A stretch of 64,000 nt of DNA from Melastoma dodecandrum (GCA_029817715.1 JARUPY010000538.1:1240001-1304000); one strand, 5' to 3'. Shown: positions 36,552 through 49,057, numbered from the stretch's first letter. Numbers and translations: made by a program. The notes: generated by a model from the sequence alone, not told the origin.

Positions 36552-39006
36552 TGCAGCCACCAGATTTTCCACTGCTATGCCCTTGTTTATGCCCTGCATT
36601 TGAATGCTTTCCCTAGTTACAAAGATGTTTTTGATTAACTAGATCATCACAATGGTAGATGATCCGACAAAAGGCTCGGTTCTCACCTGTGGTTTCACTT
36701 CGACGATGTGTTGGCCCCTCTTGACAACCACGGGCTCATTTGCGAGAACACTCTCCAGATGATTGAGAAGCTCTTTCGCTTGGAAAGATCCAAAGTGGGG
36801 ATCAGCCTCCTGGTGGTGCCAGACCAGAGCGGTCTCCTTAGTTTCGACGGAAGATCCATCTGTTGCCTCCATGTACTGCTCCATCACTGGAGCCGCAATC
36901 TTTTTCCATTCAAAACCCATCGCCAAACTGCAAGTCTCCCATAACGAGTCTTTAAACCACCTGCAGAACAGATCTTTCAATCAAGCAACACCGACGAGGA
37001 GATGAATAAGATAGTTGAAGTTAAAGTTTCCACTCTTTTTACCTCGTGAAATACCCGTGCTCTGCTGACAAGCCAAGTTTCTCACAGGAAGCAAACCACT
37101 CGCCAAGCGAATCCTTTCCCCTGCCACTGGCGATGAAGACGATATTGTTGGGATCACTAGACAGACGGTCCAGGATAGAAAGCACCTGGTCATTAGGCTT
37201 CTTGTTAATCGAAGCCTTTGGCAATAGTGTCCCGTCGTAGTCCAACAGGATTAGCCGGTTACTTGTCCTTCGGTATGCCGACATGAGGTAATCGACTGTC
37301 AGCTTCTTGAAACTTGGGCCCAAGGCAACCACCCTGAATCCCAGGCCAAACCCCATTCCCCAGAACCTCTTCGAGTAGTGTTCCTTGCAAGCCCTTTCGA
37401 GATCCTGATCGAAACTCCGAGCCCAGTACGAAACATCGTGGGAGCTGATATACTTATAGTGCTTTTCATGTCGCATCTGCTTCTCCGAATCAGATGTCGT
37501 TATGGCAGAGTACAAGGCCTCAGACACACATTCAACATTCCACGGGTTCACACGGATGGCCCCGCTGAGCGATGGCGAGCACCCAATGAACTCCGAAACT
37601 ATTATCACACTTCTCCTGGGTGTGGTATCCCCATCGACCCCCAAAGCCTCGTCTGTAATCAGGCTTCCCTGTCGGCAGACAGTATACTTGTAAGGCACCA
37701 TATTCATGCCGTCTCTCACCGCGTTCACGATGACACACTCGGCTAGGCAGAAATAAGCGGCCTTCTCCTCCAATGTGACAGGGCCTTTGATATACACGAT
37801 AGGTTCGTACCCAGGTCGCCCGTACTTCCTGTTGATTTCATCGGCCGCTGAATTGGTTTCATCCTCGACCTGGTGCACGTCACTGCCTTGGCTTCTTGCC
37901 GGGTTAGTGATCTGAATTAGAATAGCCTTCCCATGCAATTCGGGGTGACGCTCCAGAAGTTGCCCCATGGCAAGGAATTTCAAAGTTATCCCCTTGAAGA
38001 GATCCAAATCATCGACGCCAAGAATAACGACCTTTCCTTCGTACCGCTCCCTCAGTTGTTTCACCCTCTCAGCCGTCGAGTTCATCGACAAAATCGATTG
38101 TAGCTGACCCATATGAATGCCAAGGGGCAGTATCTTGATACTTACAGTCCTACCATAGTAATCTAGACCAATGTATCCTCTCTTGGACTCGTAATCTAGA
38201 CCCAACATCCGGCTGCAACACGACAGGAAATGCCGCGCATAGTCGAACGTGTGAAACCCAATCAAATCGCAGTTCAACAATGCCCTCAAGATCTCATCGC
38301 GAATGGGCATTGTCCGATAAATCTCTGACGAAGGGAAAGGGCTGTGGAGGAAGAAACCGACCTGTATCCGATGAAACCTTCTCCGCAAGAAGGTAGGGAG
38401 AACCATCAGGTGGTAATCTTGGATCCAGACATAATCGTCGTCCGGGTTAATCACCTCCATGACCTTGTCGGCGAAAATCCTGTTTGCGGTAACATAAGCC
38501 TGCCACTGCACACGGTTAAACTGCACGCCTTGGCTTGGCGACAGGGGGAGCATGTAATGAAACAGAGGCCATAGGTAGTGCTTGCAGAAACCGTGGTAGA
38601 ACATGTTGTGCAAATCCTGAGGCAAGAACGCCGGGGCACAGCGGAAGTCATCCCACAAGATGCGGGACACCTCCTCCTGATCGTACACACCCACGTCCAC
38701 CGTAAGCGACCCGACGTAAACCACTTCCTTCCCAGGCTGCAGCCCGTCCTTGAGCTGCCAAGCCAAGCTCTCCTCGTCCCACTCGAATGTCCATCTCCCA
38801 GTGGCCGAATCCCGCAACGCGCGAACAGGGAGCTGGTTTGCGACAATGATCCTGCGCTCGGGCTGCCGCGTAGGGGGAGATCCGGTGCCGCTCTCAAAAT
38901 CAGAAAGGATGCCGTCGGCGGTCACAGCACGAGGGATGCGGCTAACGGCCCTGAACTCATCGAGGGAGAGGAGGTTGAGGAGGTCGAAGCAAGATCTAGA
39001 GATCAT
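36547..39006 (-). pseudogene. TPS: Class II trehalose-phosphate synthase (TPS8-11 clade), 5' part of the gene disrupted in exon 3
   Basis: Class II plant proteins have a glycosyltransferase-20 domain fused to a HAD trehalose-phosphatase-like domain; they mostly lack strong catalysis and act in sugar signalling with SnRK1. Exon 1 is 39006-37043, exon 2 36960-36687, and exon 3 starts at 36593; phases agree. The start ATG at 39006 gives MISRSCFDLLNLLS, as in this clade. The synthase domain runs from about residue 52 (RIIVANQLP) through DDDYVWIQDYHLM, SPFPSSEIYRT and SEFIGCSPSLSGAIRVNPWN. The HAD part has LDYDGTLLP (about 588-596) and SAEHGYFTRW across intron 1. Exon 3 breaks at 36547 after codons for GINKGIAVENLVAAM; the rest is at 21386-21643. 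The uninterrupted gene would encode 845 residues, normal for the family. No other break is seen. As it stands, translation would enter the LTR and stop after about 769 residues, losing the GDDRSDED motif. Confidence 0.93.
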
Positions 39007-39382
39007 TGCCGGACGACGACGACGAAGGGACAACAAGAGACGGCCGGGAAGAACAGCTAAGGGTGGTGGGGGGGGAGGGGGGACAGTAACTGTCAGGGAA
39101 TTATATCCAAAGAAGGAGAAGAAGTTGGGGGAGATTCTTTTCTGGATGAACAAGTGAAGAAGTAGGTTGTGGGCGGAGGAAAATAAAGAGTCATGATGAT
39201 CATTTCATTTGTGGATGAACTAATGGCGGAAACCAAAAGACGTAATGTTTGATGCGATCGTGGGGAGGAAGAAAGAACGAAACAGAGCAAGAAAATATTT
39301 CCCTTTTTTCTTCTTCCTTTTTGGAGTTGGGATAAGAACGAGAGAAGAAGAAGAAGAATCAAATATCTCCCCACCACAACCC

Positions 39383-39392
39383 TTATTTATAC
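39383..39392 (-). promoter_or_regulatory. TATA box of the trehalose-phosphate synthase gene
   Basis: Minus strand GTATAAATAA, about 380 bases before the ATG. This implies a long 5' leader. Confidence 0.5.
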
Positions 39393-40096
39393 CCACCAGG
39401 ATTTCATCATTATCGAATGTACTAAAAAAATTAAATGTGCCCAAAGTATTTATTGCTATTCCATTCTTCTTCTTCTTCACCAATTAATTGTTTATCCGAC
39501 AGTTACCATGTTCTTGCATTATTATGCATTTACTACTGCCCCACCACCTCCACCTTATCCAGATTAAGGAGAAGATATGGATGTGATGGTTATTTTATTA
39601 CAATCAAAATTCCAATCCCAATTCCAACAATTGTGTCTTTAGTCCGATCACATGGGGGGGGGAGTTGGGTCAACGTTGGCATTTAAATTTTGACCATCGT
39701 GTCATAATTTCATCAATAGGAGAACGTTTCTTTGTAGTTGTTGTGGTGGAGGCTTAAAAAAATGGCTAAGAGACAAGGTGCGTGGGTTTTGTTGTCCTTT
39801 CAAAAAGAACGAGGTTGCCACGTGGGTCCTAGTCCTACCACATCACCTGCAAACCCTTTTCTTTTGAAAGAAATCAAACGAGGTTGAGTTTGTCCCCACT
39901 TTTGCTTTGCCTGTTGCCTGATGAACCAACGGAACTATATATGACATTGTCTTTCGGACAAGATCACGTAGCAGCTGTCCGCTTCCAAAATAATCTCGAA
40001 CTTATTGGATAGACTCAAGTCCGATATCCTTCCTGTTCAAAGTCTAAATTCCAATTCCGATCTTGACAACAATAGTCGTCCATTTTTTATGTGACA

Positions 40097-40195
40097 CCCA
40101 ACTTTGTGGATCAACTTTTACATAACTTATATCGTTTTTTTATTTGTGTAGACATTGTGAAAGTGGTGAATGTAAAATTGATCCACAAGTTTGGG
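40097..40195. repeat. 99-bp foldback (inverted repeat) upstream of the TIR-NBS-LRR gene
   Basis: The arm 40097-40123 (CCCAACTTTGTGGATCAAC...) is the near-perfect reverse complement of 40170-40195 (...TTGATCCACAAGTTTGGG), with a 46-base loop. It may be a tiny foldback transposon or MITE remnant; no clear target duplication was found. Confidence 0.75.
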
Positions 40196-40358
40196 CAACT
40201 CATAAGAAAATGGACGAATATTTCCCCAAATATACGATTCTCTGGTTATCGGAAATTGCCAAGAAGCTTCCTTTTGAATTTTATAATCTGTGAAATTCAG
40301 TCTCAAGACAAGGCTTCCATCATCTATAAGAGCAACACGCGAAGAAACCTTCACCCCA

Positions 40359-43300
40359 ATGGCCGTGGCCGCACCACTCTCATTTGGAGAGAAGTATGAC
40401 GTCTTCCTGAGCTTCCGGGGGCCTGACACTCGTGCAGGCTTTGCCGATTGCCTCTTCGAGTTCCTTCAGGATGTTGGGCTTCAGGTGTTCATGGATGACG
40501 AGGAGCTCCGTGTTGGGGAATGCATCGCAGAGGGGATCAAGAAGGCAATATACGACTCCAAGGTCTTCCTACCCATCTTGTCCAGGGGATATGCATCCAG
40601 CAAGTGGTGCCTCAAGGAAATCTCATGGATGGTGGACTGTATGGAGGAATTACCCGGGAAGGAGATGCTTCCAGTTTTCTATGACGTCGATGTGAGCGAC
40701 GTGAAGCTTAAGACGGATCTGTACAACAAAACCTTGATCGAGCATGAGGAGGCTTCCGGCCACCAAACGGTCGAGAGATGGAGGAAGGCACTACTCAAAA
40801 TTCCTGAAACGAAGGGATGGAGTTCAACCGATGCCAAAAGGTGAGCCGCTTCTTTCTTCTCATAGCCTGAGACAAAAAAAAATGTGATGTTTTGCATTTA
40901 ATAGAGGATTGAAAAATAACTGTGATTGTATGCAGGCAGGGGAAGCTCATTAAGCGAATTGTAGAGCATATCTGTCGTACGCTCGAGATCAAACACAGAA
41001 TCCTTCCCAGTCACTTCATTGGAATGGAGGAGAAAATACAAGAAATAATGGATGTGTTGGATTGCGGATCTAGGGATGTGCGTACCATTGTGATACATGG
41101 CATGGGCGGCATCGGGAAGACGACTCTAGCGAGTGCCATCTTTAACAGAATATGCTGGCAATTTGAGGGGTACAGCTTCCTGTCTAATGTCAGGGAAAAT
41201 TCCACAAATAATGGTATTCTGAATTTGCAGAACAAGTTGTTACATGACCTGCACAGGTTCTCATCATACAACTTTCTTGACCAGAACGATGCCATGAACT
41301 GCATCCAAGGTTCGTTACGAAACAAAAATGTTCTTGTCGTTCTAGATGATGTCAGCAACGAGGACCAGATATGGAAGCTCGTTGGAATGGGCAAGTGGCT
41401 TGGACTCGGGAGCAGAATCGTCATCACAACTAGGAACTCGAGTTGCATCCCTAATGTTGAAGAGATTGAAAAGAACACCATGATAGTTCACAAGGAAAAG
41501 ATTTACATATATCAGATGAGAGAATTGGGTTTTGAGAATTCTCTAAAACTTCTTTGTCGGCATGCCTTCAACAAAGATGCGCCTCCCGATGGTTACGAAC
41601 AGCCCACACATGATATCCTTTCGTTAACTAGAGGTGTTCCTCTGGCTATCGAGGTCATCGGATTGCAACTGAGAGGGAGTAGGGTGTCAAAATGGCAAGA
41701 AACGTTCAACAAGTTAAAGAAGGTGCCACACAAAAGTCTGTATCCAGCAATTTTGATGTCTAGCTATGAGATGCTCGACGATTGTGAGAAAGAAATCTTC
41801 CTTGATATCGCGTTCTTCTTCGCCAACAAAGATAAGACGAATGCATTCTACTACTGGGATGCTTGCGACCTTTATCCGAATACGAGCATGGACACACTGA
41901 TATCTTATGCTTTGGTGAAGATTGATCGGTTCAATAGAATAATGATGCACGATCTTTTTAAATACCTTGGAAGAGAAGTGGATCGTAAGCAAAGTAATGG
42001 AATTCTCGAAAAGCGCAGCAGGCTACGTAACGAAGATGCCAAGCGTCTACTATTGAAAAGAAAGGTAACAAACAGATGTACGCATGTCTTGATTCTTCTT
42101 GTTAAGGGTTTCGAAGCCATTGGTGAGTTGATAACCAGACAATCTTGTTGTCGGTTTCTTTATTATAGGGGACAGAGCACGTTAAAGCTCTTAAACTCGA
42201 TTCAAGCCATGCTTATGATTTCACTCCGGTCGAATTGTCGGGGCTATCGGATTTAAAGTATCTGGAGATATTCGGAGGAAACTTTATTGGGAATTTCGAG
42301 GACGACTGTCTATCAGAATTAAGATGGCTTTCTTGGAGTCATTGTCCTTTTAATTTTCGTGGGGTTAATTTTCATTTCAACAACTTAGTCTCTGAGACTT
42401 TCCGACAGTAGTATTAATGAATCCTGGGCTGGATGGGATCAATTCAAGGTATGCTTGTCATCCCAATTCTTCGATTATACAAATTTTATTTTCTCATGAT
42501 CATATATTTGTTGGAATAAAACTAACAGATGATTGTGCCAAACAGACTGCGGGATGTCGTCTAAAGACCCTCGTCCTTCAAAATCTTGATTTAGCAAGCA
42601 CTCCCAACCTGTCTTCCTTTGTAAGTATGGAGAGATTGGCGATCAGAGGCCCTACAGTTCAAATTGATTCCTCTATCGGTGATCTAAAATCTCTGAAGTC
42701 CCTGAAACTCTATGGTCATTCAAATGGACTGAATCTGCCATTCTCCATCTGCAACTTAAAGGCCCTCTCCGAGCTTGTAATCATCGGATTCCAGTTTAAG
42801 CAACTCCCAGAAAACATCGGGGAGTTGAAAGGCTTGAAGAAACTTAAGATAATATCCTTTGGAATGGGCCTGGAGAAAATCCCAGACTCAATCGGGGACT
42901 TGGAATATTTAAGCGATCTATGCCTACCCTTGAACAGAATCACTGAACTTCCGGAATCAATCGGCAAGCTCAGGAATTTGATCAGGCTGGATGTGAGCTT
43001 TAATAACTTGAGGGGTCTTCCGGGAACAATAGGAGATCTGGTCAGGTTGGAAGTGTTGAACGTCAGTTACAACAGCGATCTAGGAGGAGAGTTTCTTGAC
43101 GGATTCCACGAGTTGCAGTCCTTGAAAATTTTAAACATATCGGGCACGAGGAATCGGGGGCTTCCTGCATGGATCATCGAGCTCTCGTGTCTGGAATCGT
43201 TGTTGTTGGATGACTGTCATAATATTGTGGAGATTCATGACCTCCCAAAGAGCCTGACTACATTAACGATCCCATTTAGATTTGTTCAAGAACATCCCAC

Positions 43301-44644
43301 TCTAACCAATCTGGTAAAACTTACCTTGTATAATTCTTGTGACGGGGAAGAGATCAATCCCCAACTGTCGACGGGAAACATAATGCCTTTGATTCAACAC
43401 CTGTGGAGACTGGAGGATTTAACCATAAAGCTGCCCAACCGGATGATGCCTGGATATTTGTGCAGCGGATTGGGCGAGCTCTCACGACTCAGAAGTCTCT
43501 CAATCTCTTGTGAAGACCCATCGGTCCTGAGCCTTCCCTCTGGATTAGAGTCCCTGACATTATATTTCTGCACATCTCTGTCACGGTGGGAATGGCTTTC
43601 CAACTGTCAGAGCTTGTGGAGATTATCACTGTATAAATCCGATGCTACCGAGATTCGATTAAATGGTCTTGAGTCCCTGAATAATCTTACCTGGTTTTCA
43701 ATTGCGGGATGTGAGTTTCTGGAGAGGGTTGTGGACATGTCAGGGCTTCGGAAGCTCGAGCGTCTGTTTCTTTCAATTTGCCCGAAATTGGCTGAGATAG
43801 GAGGCCTCTCACGTCTGCTCGGGTCCCTCCATCGTTTAGATATATTATACTGCTCTTCAATCCCATGTTTGCCCAAACCACCGGATACGGAAATGCCAAG
43901 GCAGTTGTATCTATCTGTGAGTGAGTGCAGCAGGTTGCTGCCTGGGAGGGAACATTATGTTGGCACATACGAGGGTTACTTCCAAATCCAAAAGGAAGGA
44001 AAAGAGGAGGAACAATATTCCCAAGTCCAATTACGAGTAATTTTGTCTTTACATATTTCCTATTTTTATTTATTTTCAATAAGTCTACCCCCTTCCTTTT
44101 TATTTTTTATTTAGTTTATTTATCTGTTGACGTTAGCTTTAGGTGAGTGTATGTTTTCTGTGAAATATTCGTACAAGAATTTATTTTGAATTATTATGTC
44201 TTATCAAAACCTCGATAGTTTTGAAGGAGAATTTCTGCAGAACATTTTATTTGTTTCCCACGAGTTCTGATGGTTGGTTCTCGTGTCAAGTTACAGGAGT
44301 ACAAAGAAGATTATTTCTTTGACATGGTGTGGAGAGAGCTAAACATATCGGGTAAGATGTTTCGTTTGTACTCAAACTAAATGAATCCAGCGATTCATGT
44401 TCTGTTACAATTTATGCTATTTTTTTAACTACTTTGGTGCTAATATGGAAGCCAGTGCTCTCAGAATATAATTGTTAAGACACTTGTTGACGCGCTATGC
44501 TTTCGAGTCTCGTTTACTTTTTGGTTCGAGGTTGAATAAGAAGCCGGAGTTTTTAATTGAACAAGTAGTCTTGAGTTTGTTTCTATGTTGACCTCAGGTT
44601 TGATGACTGAGGGCACTCACCCAATGATTGATGAGCTTGAGTAA
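40359..44644 (+). pseudogene. TIR-NBS-LRR resistance gene with a frameshift before the LRRs
   Basis: Intracellular immune receptor. Exons: 40359-40840 (TIR), 40936-42064 (NB-ARC), 42169-42448, 42546-44036 (LRR), and less surely 44297-44351 and 44598-44644. TIR: YDVFLSFRGPDTR at about residue 13, and SKWCLKE with the predicted NADase Glu at about 87. NB-ARC: P-loop GMGGIGKTT (216-224), kinase-2 VLVVLDDVS, RNBS-B GSRIVITTRNS, GVPLAIEVIG, and MHD (498-500). Exon 3 should be a multiple of three because it begins and ends in phase 0, but it is 280 bases. The frame is lost near 42391 (after FNNLV) and a stop follows at 42409-42411, while the expected LRLSDSSINESW lies one frame over. The current product would be about 617 residues, TIR-NBS only. 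The downstream LRRs (LPESIGKLRNL-type) remain open for 497 codons, so the lesion is young or is a sequencing error. The ATG at 40359 puts the TIR at the usual distance. Confidence 0.85.
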
Positions 44645-44965
44645 CAAGTCTTGTGATGGCGTTGCATTGACTTCGTCGACTAAGCGACAAGAGGATCTCA
44701 GTTGCTGAGATGGACAGATCGTGTGATGGGTGAAGGAGGAAAGCTTTCAGGAAGTTGATGCGACCAGAAACTCAAGCGGCGGTTACAATCGGACAACTTG
44801 CAGGTTGCACTTGCTTCATTTGCTCTGCTACAATGCCCATCAGCTTTTCAGATCTTGTTCGGAAAAATAATAAATTTCCCTTCATTATCTTTTTGATTTT
44901 GTTATCTTATATTTTATTTTGTTTCCCTTAATATATATTCTATGGGTGCACTATATAAGCCCTTG
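44645..44965. other. 3' flank of the TIR-NBS-LRR gene
   Basis: No gene recognised. A TATATAAG lies at 44952-44959, directly outside the Sirevirus LTR; its relevance is unknown. The five bases 44961-44965 (CCTTG) would be the element's left target copy, but the right end is lost. Confidence 0.45.
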
Positions 44966-46442
44966 TGTTGGTATGGGATTGCACTAAAAACGGGTTGAAT
45001 TAGTACCGTAAGAGTTATGACACTTTTTTGTTCACAGAAGCGTGGTTCTGTCATGTTACAGAGACTGGATGATTCCCAGTTCTGAGATGAATTAGCTTAT
45101 GTGTAAGACACAAAGATTTATAGTGGTTCGGCAAACAATACCTACGTCCACTCTCCCTGCACTTACCCCAATTAAGGCGTATTCACTATGATTGGAATGT
45201 GGGACTTTACAGATGCACACTTCTGTCAGAAATGTGACTAACAAGTTGCACGTAATCACGTGTCTAACACAACCCGCACGCAACGTGTCTGACTCCGGCT
45301 CCTCACTAAGCCCGTGGCTTAACGGCTACCACCCGCCAACCGTGGCTTACAGGCTACCACCCGCCGAACGTGGCTTACAGGCTACCACCCGCCGAACGTG
45401 GCTTACAGGCTACCACCCGCCGAACGTGGCTTCACGGCTACCACCCGCCTTTGCACACAACATGTGTGACTAACAACCTGCACAACACAAGATTAGCAAC
45501 TACAGCACTACCTGTCTGCAGTTACAGAAGACGCTCTCAGTCAGCGGTGATCGGCTCAGTGAATGCACGACGGACGCTCTCGGCTTTTGCAACGATGAAG
45601 GGACAAGGATTCTGGTAAGCTTTCGGTAGAACGACAACTTGGAATCATTCCTTCACTCTTGGTTATAAGCTTGTCCGTAGAGGCGAAGTTTCCCAATCAA
45701 TCCCAACGGCTAGTTGATTCACTTGCCATAATCTCCATGATATAATCCTGTGGGAAAACTTCCAAAAGCATAAAGCATTACCCTTAATCACGTCAGATAA
45801 TAATAAAATAAAATGATCGCTCAACAAGAGATAATGTCATCTGCTTAGAAGCTGTTTTCTGCGACAGAACCACCACTCTTCCTTATACGAATTTGGCATT
45901 GGGATTATAAGTTTCCATAATATGAAAACATTCCCTTCGTAGAATTATTCTCACCATACAGGGAGATCTCAACCTGATAAGATTGTTGCCAAATATATAT
46001 GATCACGTTAGTTAAGGAAATGAATCTTTCCAAATAACTTAATGTCCATAGATGAACCTAGACATGATCCAATAAGGATGTATGAGATAAATATCTCACG
46101 TGCTCGCATATAGGACAATCTCCAATAAGGAAATCGTCACTCACAGAAATACCATTCTGTAAACCATAGCAAGTACTCCAGTAAGGAGAGCTATAGCAAC
46201 TGTGACACAGATGCTCATCTCTGTAACATAGATAGTGGACTCGATAATAGATCTTGTCCTCAAAACACCATTTCTGATGGCTAGATCGTTTCCCCTGTTG
46301 AAGTACTCCTCATAACTCTTTTACGTATTGCACAGATGACAGAGAGCAGCTTCCACACCCAAAGACCTGTTCTTCTGTACACTTAAATAGCACATTTGCA
46401 ATACATAATATTGGTCATCATCAAAACCAGATTATATCAACA
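44966..46442 (-). repeat. 3' LTR of the Sirevirus
   Basis: 1,477 bases; on the minus strand it begins TGTTGATATAATC and ends CCAACA. It contains a 28-bp minisatellite (45320-45450). Confidence 0.85.
45320..45450. repeat. 28-bp minisatellite in the Sirevirus LTR, about 5 units
   Basis: Units carry GGCTACCACCCGCCGAACG and GTGGCTTACA; nearly identical units repeat head-to-tail. The other LTR (53105-53195) holds about three. Confidence 0.85.
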
Positions 46443-46456
46443 ATCTCCCCCTTTTT
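46443..46456 (-). other. Polypurine tract of the Sirevirus
   Basis: On the minus strand AAAAAGGGGGAGAT directly precedes the TG of the 3' LTR. Confidence 0.7.
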
Positions 46457-47339
46457 GATGATGTTAAAACCATGCTCATCTGGAGAATAATAATTAAAGA
46501 GTTTTCATGGTCTTACAGATTTCCTTGTTGCGAGATGGTTGACATAGAAGCTACTTTCTGTAGTAACTCCCCCTGAATCTAAGCGGATTAATTTCGATCG
46601 AAATTATTGCTAGCTCAGACCAGTAATTAGTTCAAAGATGAACTTTCGAGATTAGTTAATGTTCATTAACCTAATCGTTCAGAGCATTTTTATAATTTGA
46701 TCAAATCAGCGCTCATGATTGCAATAACATGCATTCTGGACAGAAGTACTATTCTGTCATAGCTCCCCCCGAACAGGTGAGCAGTTCTAAGACGAACTTT
46801 TAATCAGAGTTCAGAACGTCACACATAAGTGATATTCTGACCCGAATATGAACAGAGACGATTCTCTAACTCCCCCCTGAGTTTAAGCAGTTTTGCTCAA
46901 CCCCAAGTTGATCTCAACCAGAAGTATCGTTCTGGCGAGGAATTTCTCAAAGCAGAAAATAATTCTACTGAGACCTGTATTTCACTGAGGAAATCTCCTC
47001 GGCGTCTTCACGACCTGCAAATAGAGAAACACAGACGAAAAAATGCAGAGTCTGTTCTTACAGAACCCCTGTCCTGAAACTGAAAATTCTTTGGTCTAAC
47101 AGAACACCTGTCCTAAAACACAAAACACCTGTCCAAAAACTAAAAAACTAAAAATTCTCCAGGGAACTACTTCTCTCCCTTTTTGCATCATCAAAGAAAA
47201 CAGATTTCATAAAATCAAAATGAAGGTTCAGTCAAGCATCACAAATGTACAGGAGATTTAAAAGAGTGAGTTTTGAGACAACAGATCCATGGTTTTCAGT
47301 TATTCAGAAACTAGAATATGATGAATCGACATGAAACGA

Positions 47340-48005
47340 TTTTCCTGTTCTCAAGATCTCTAGCAGGAGTCTCAGAAGAATCTAACACAGCCTGGATTTC
47401 CTCAGCAGAAACGATATCCCCAATCTCAGGAGTAAAGGTTAGAGTAGTACCTCTTCGCTTTTTATTCTCCTTCTGCGGTGCCGCAGATGGACGTTTCTAT
47501 GCCTTTCCTTTCTCCTATACCGCGACGACGTGATGGTTCACAGCCTGGTCCTCAACATTAGACGAAGTTGAGGCCAACTTCTGTGTTAGAGGAAGAGGAG
47601 GAGGAGGAGGCAAAGTCCCATTGTAGGGCACGATAGCCAGGGATGGAGACTCAAGAGGAGGGCTTTCGCGCAGAGATGTAGAGACCTCTTTCTCAGCTTG
47701 TTCTTGATGAGAAATCAACATGTCATCAATTTCTGGCTCAGAAATTTTGCTGCAGGAGGGTCCTCCTTTGCAGGTGGTTGGTTGACTTCTTGCTCTATAT
47801 CTAGAGCCATGGAGCTCTTAGAGGAAGAGTATTGGGACTTAGATTTCGTCCCCTTTGACGAGAGACTGACAGTCTCAGAGTCACTTCCCTGTAGTGAAGA
47901 CTTGGTCTCCTCAGAGTCCTGATCGGACAGAGATTTAGTGCTGAATCTAGCGGAGTGCCTTGCCTTGGCCTTAGCCATGCGAAGATTCCTGGTTCGTGGT
48001 GCCAT
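47340..48005 (-). pseudogene. Broken env-like/extra ORF downstream of pol in the Sirevirus
   Basis: On the minus strand an ATG at 48005 opens MAPRTRNLRMAKAKARHS, a Ser/Lys-rich frame that stops at 47715. A second frame (47515-47721) continues the reading with a Pro-rich LPPPPPLPL stretch, and more open reading follows to about 47340. Sireviruses of the SIRE/Maximus group carry an extra frame, often called env-like, at exactly this place after RNase H. No fusion peptide or membrane span is evident, so only position and composition support the call. It is broken by frameshifts. Confidence 0.5.
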
Positions 48006-48294
48006 GAGGACAGATTGAAGCAGGGAAATGGAGTTAGGATTTTGGAAGAGAGGACGGAGAGAGGTCGGAGGGAAGAACGTGGGAGAGACAAAGAAATGGG
48101 CTTTAAGGAGAAAACGTGTGTGTGCAGATGTAATTTGAAAGGAAGGGAATAAATAAAAGCGGGAAAGATTTGATTGGTAAAATAAATCCAAAGATAAGAT
48201 AATTTAAAATTAGAAATAAATAAAAATGGAAAATAATTTTTCAAAATCAAAATTTTCACAAAATCAATCATGCACACGGATCAATCAGATCCAT

Positions 48295-49057
48295 TTAGAG
48301 GGGATAGCAGATCCCTAATTCCATTCGTAGTTTTGAGAACTTCTCAAAATTCAATGGTTTTGTGAAGATATCACAGAGCTGTGCTTCTGTGCTAACATAT
48401 TCCGCAGCAATATAACTATTTTGGACATGATCTTGAATGAAATGATGTCTTAGTTCTATATGTTTAGACCTTGAATGCTGAACAAGATTCTTGGTCAGAT
48501 TTGGCACTGGTGTTATCACACCGTATTGGAATATTGTCAAACTTGAAACCATAGTCCTCAAGTTGTTGACGCATCCACAGGAACTGTGCACAGCAGCTCG
48601 CTGCTGCAACATATTATGCCTCTGCTGTTGATAATGCAACAGAAGCTTGCTTCTATGAGTGCCAAGATATGAGCATATCTCCAAGCAATTGGCAAGTTCC
48701 GGAGGTGCTTTTCCGATCGATTTTGCAGCCAGCAAAGTCTGCGTCGGAATACCCTATAAGATCAAATGATGATATCTTGGAATACCAAAGCCCTAGATTT
48801 GTAGTCCCAAAAAGATATCGAAATATCCTTTTAACAAGTGTTAAATGGGATTCCTTTGGTGCTGATTGGTATCTAGCACAAAGGCAGACACTAAACAGAA
48901 TGTCACGCCTGGAAGCAGTAGGGTACAATAAGGACCCTATCATGCTTCTGTAGAGCCTAGGATCTGCATCCTTTCCTATTTCGTTTTTCTCCACAATAGC
49001 GTTTGTGCTCATTGGAGTAGACAAGTGTTTTGAGTTGGTCAACTCATATTTCTTCAC
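48295..49057 (-). pseudogene. Sirevirus reverse transcriptase end and RNase H remnant
   Basis: Minus-strand frames carry the copia landmarks YRSMIGSLLYPTASRRDI, GYSDADFAGCKIDRKSTSG, the RNase H region with SRSKHIELRHHFI, and the closing TEAQLCDIFTKPL. The frame changes near 48650-48735, where the RNase H segment splits into two frames. Confidence 0.85.

Larger units (their letters stand above)
39007..40358. other. Divergent promoter region between the trehalose-phosphate synthase and TIR-NBS-LRR genes
   Basis: About 1.35 kb separates two divergent starts. A TATA box for the synthase lies at 39383-39392. A foldback sequence is at 40097-40195 on the resistance-gene side. A G tract lies at about 39654-39661. 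No further gene is recognised. Confidence 0.55.

Noticed and set aside
37046..38574. Several plus-strand open frames opposite the synthase exon
   Set aside because: Shadows of trehalose-phosphate synthase exon 1; none has a domain.
42417..44114. Separate LRR-only gene starting at the ATG at 42417
   Set aside because: The frame before 42546 reads through an intron; the LRR exon is better explained as exon 4 of the TIR-NBS-LRR gene, separated from it by the frameshift.
45320..45450. CRISPR-like regularly spaced repeats
   Set aside because: Units are head-to-tail 28-bp repeats without unique spacers, inside a plant retrotransposon LTR.
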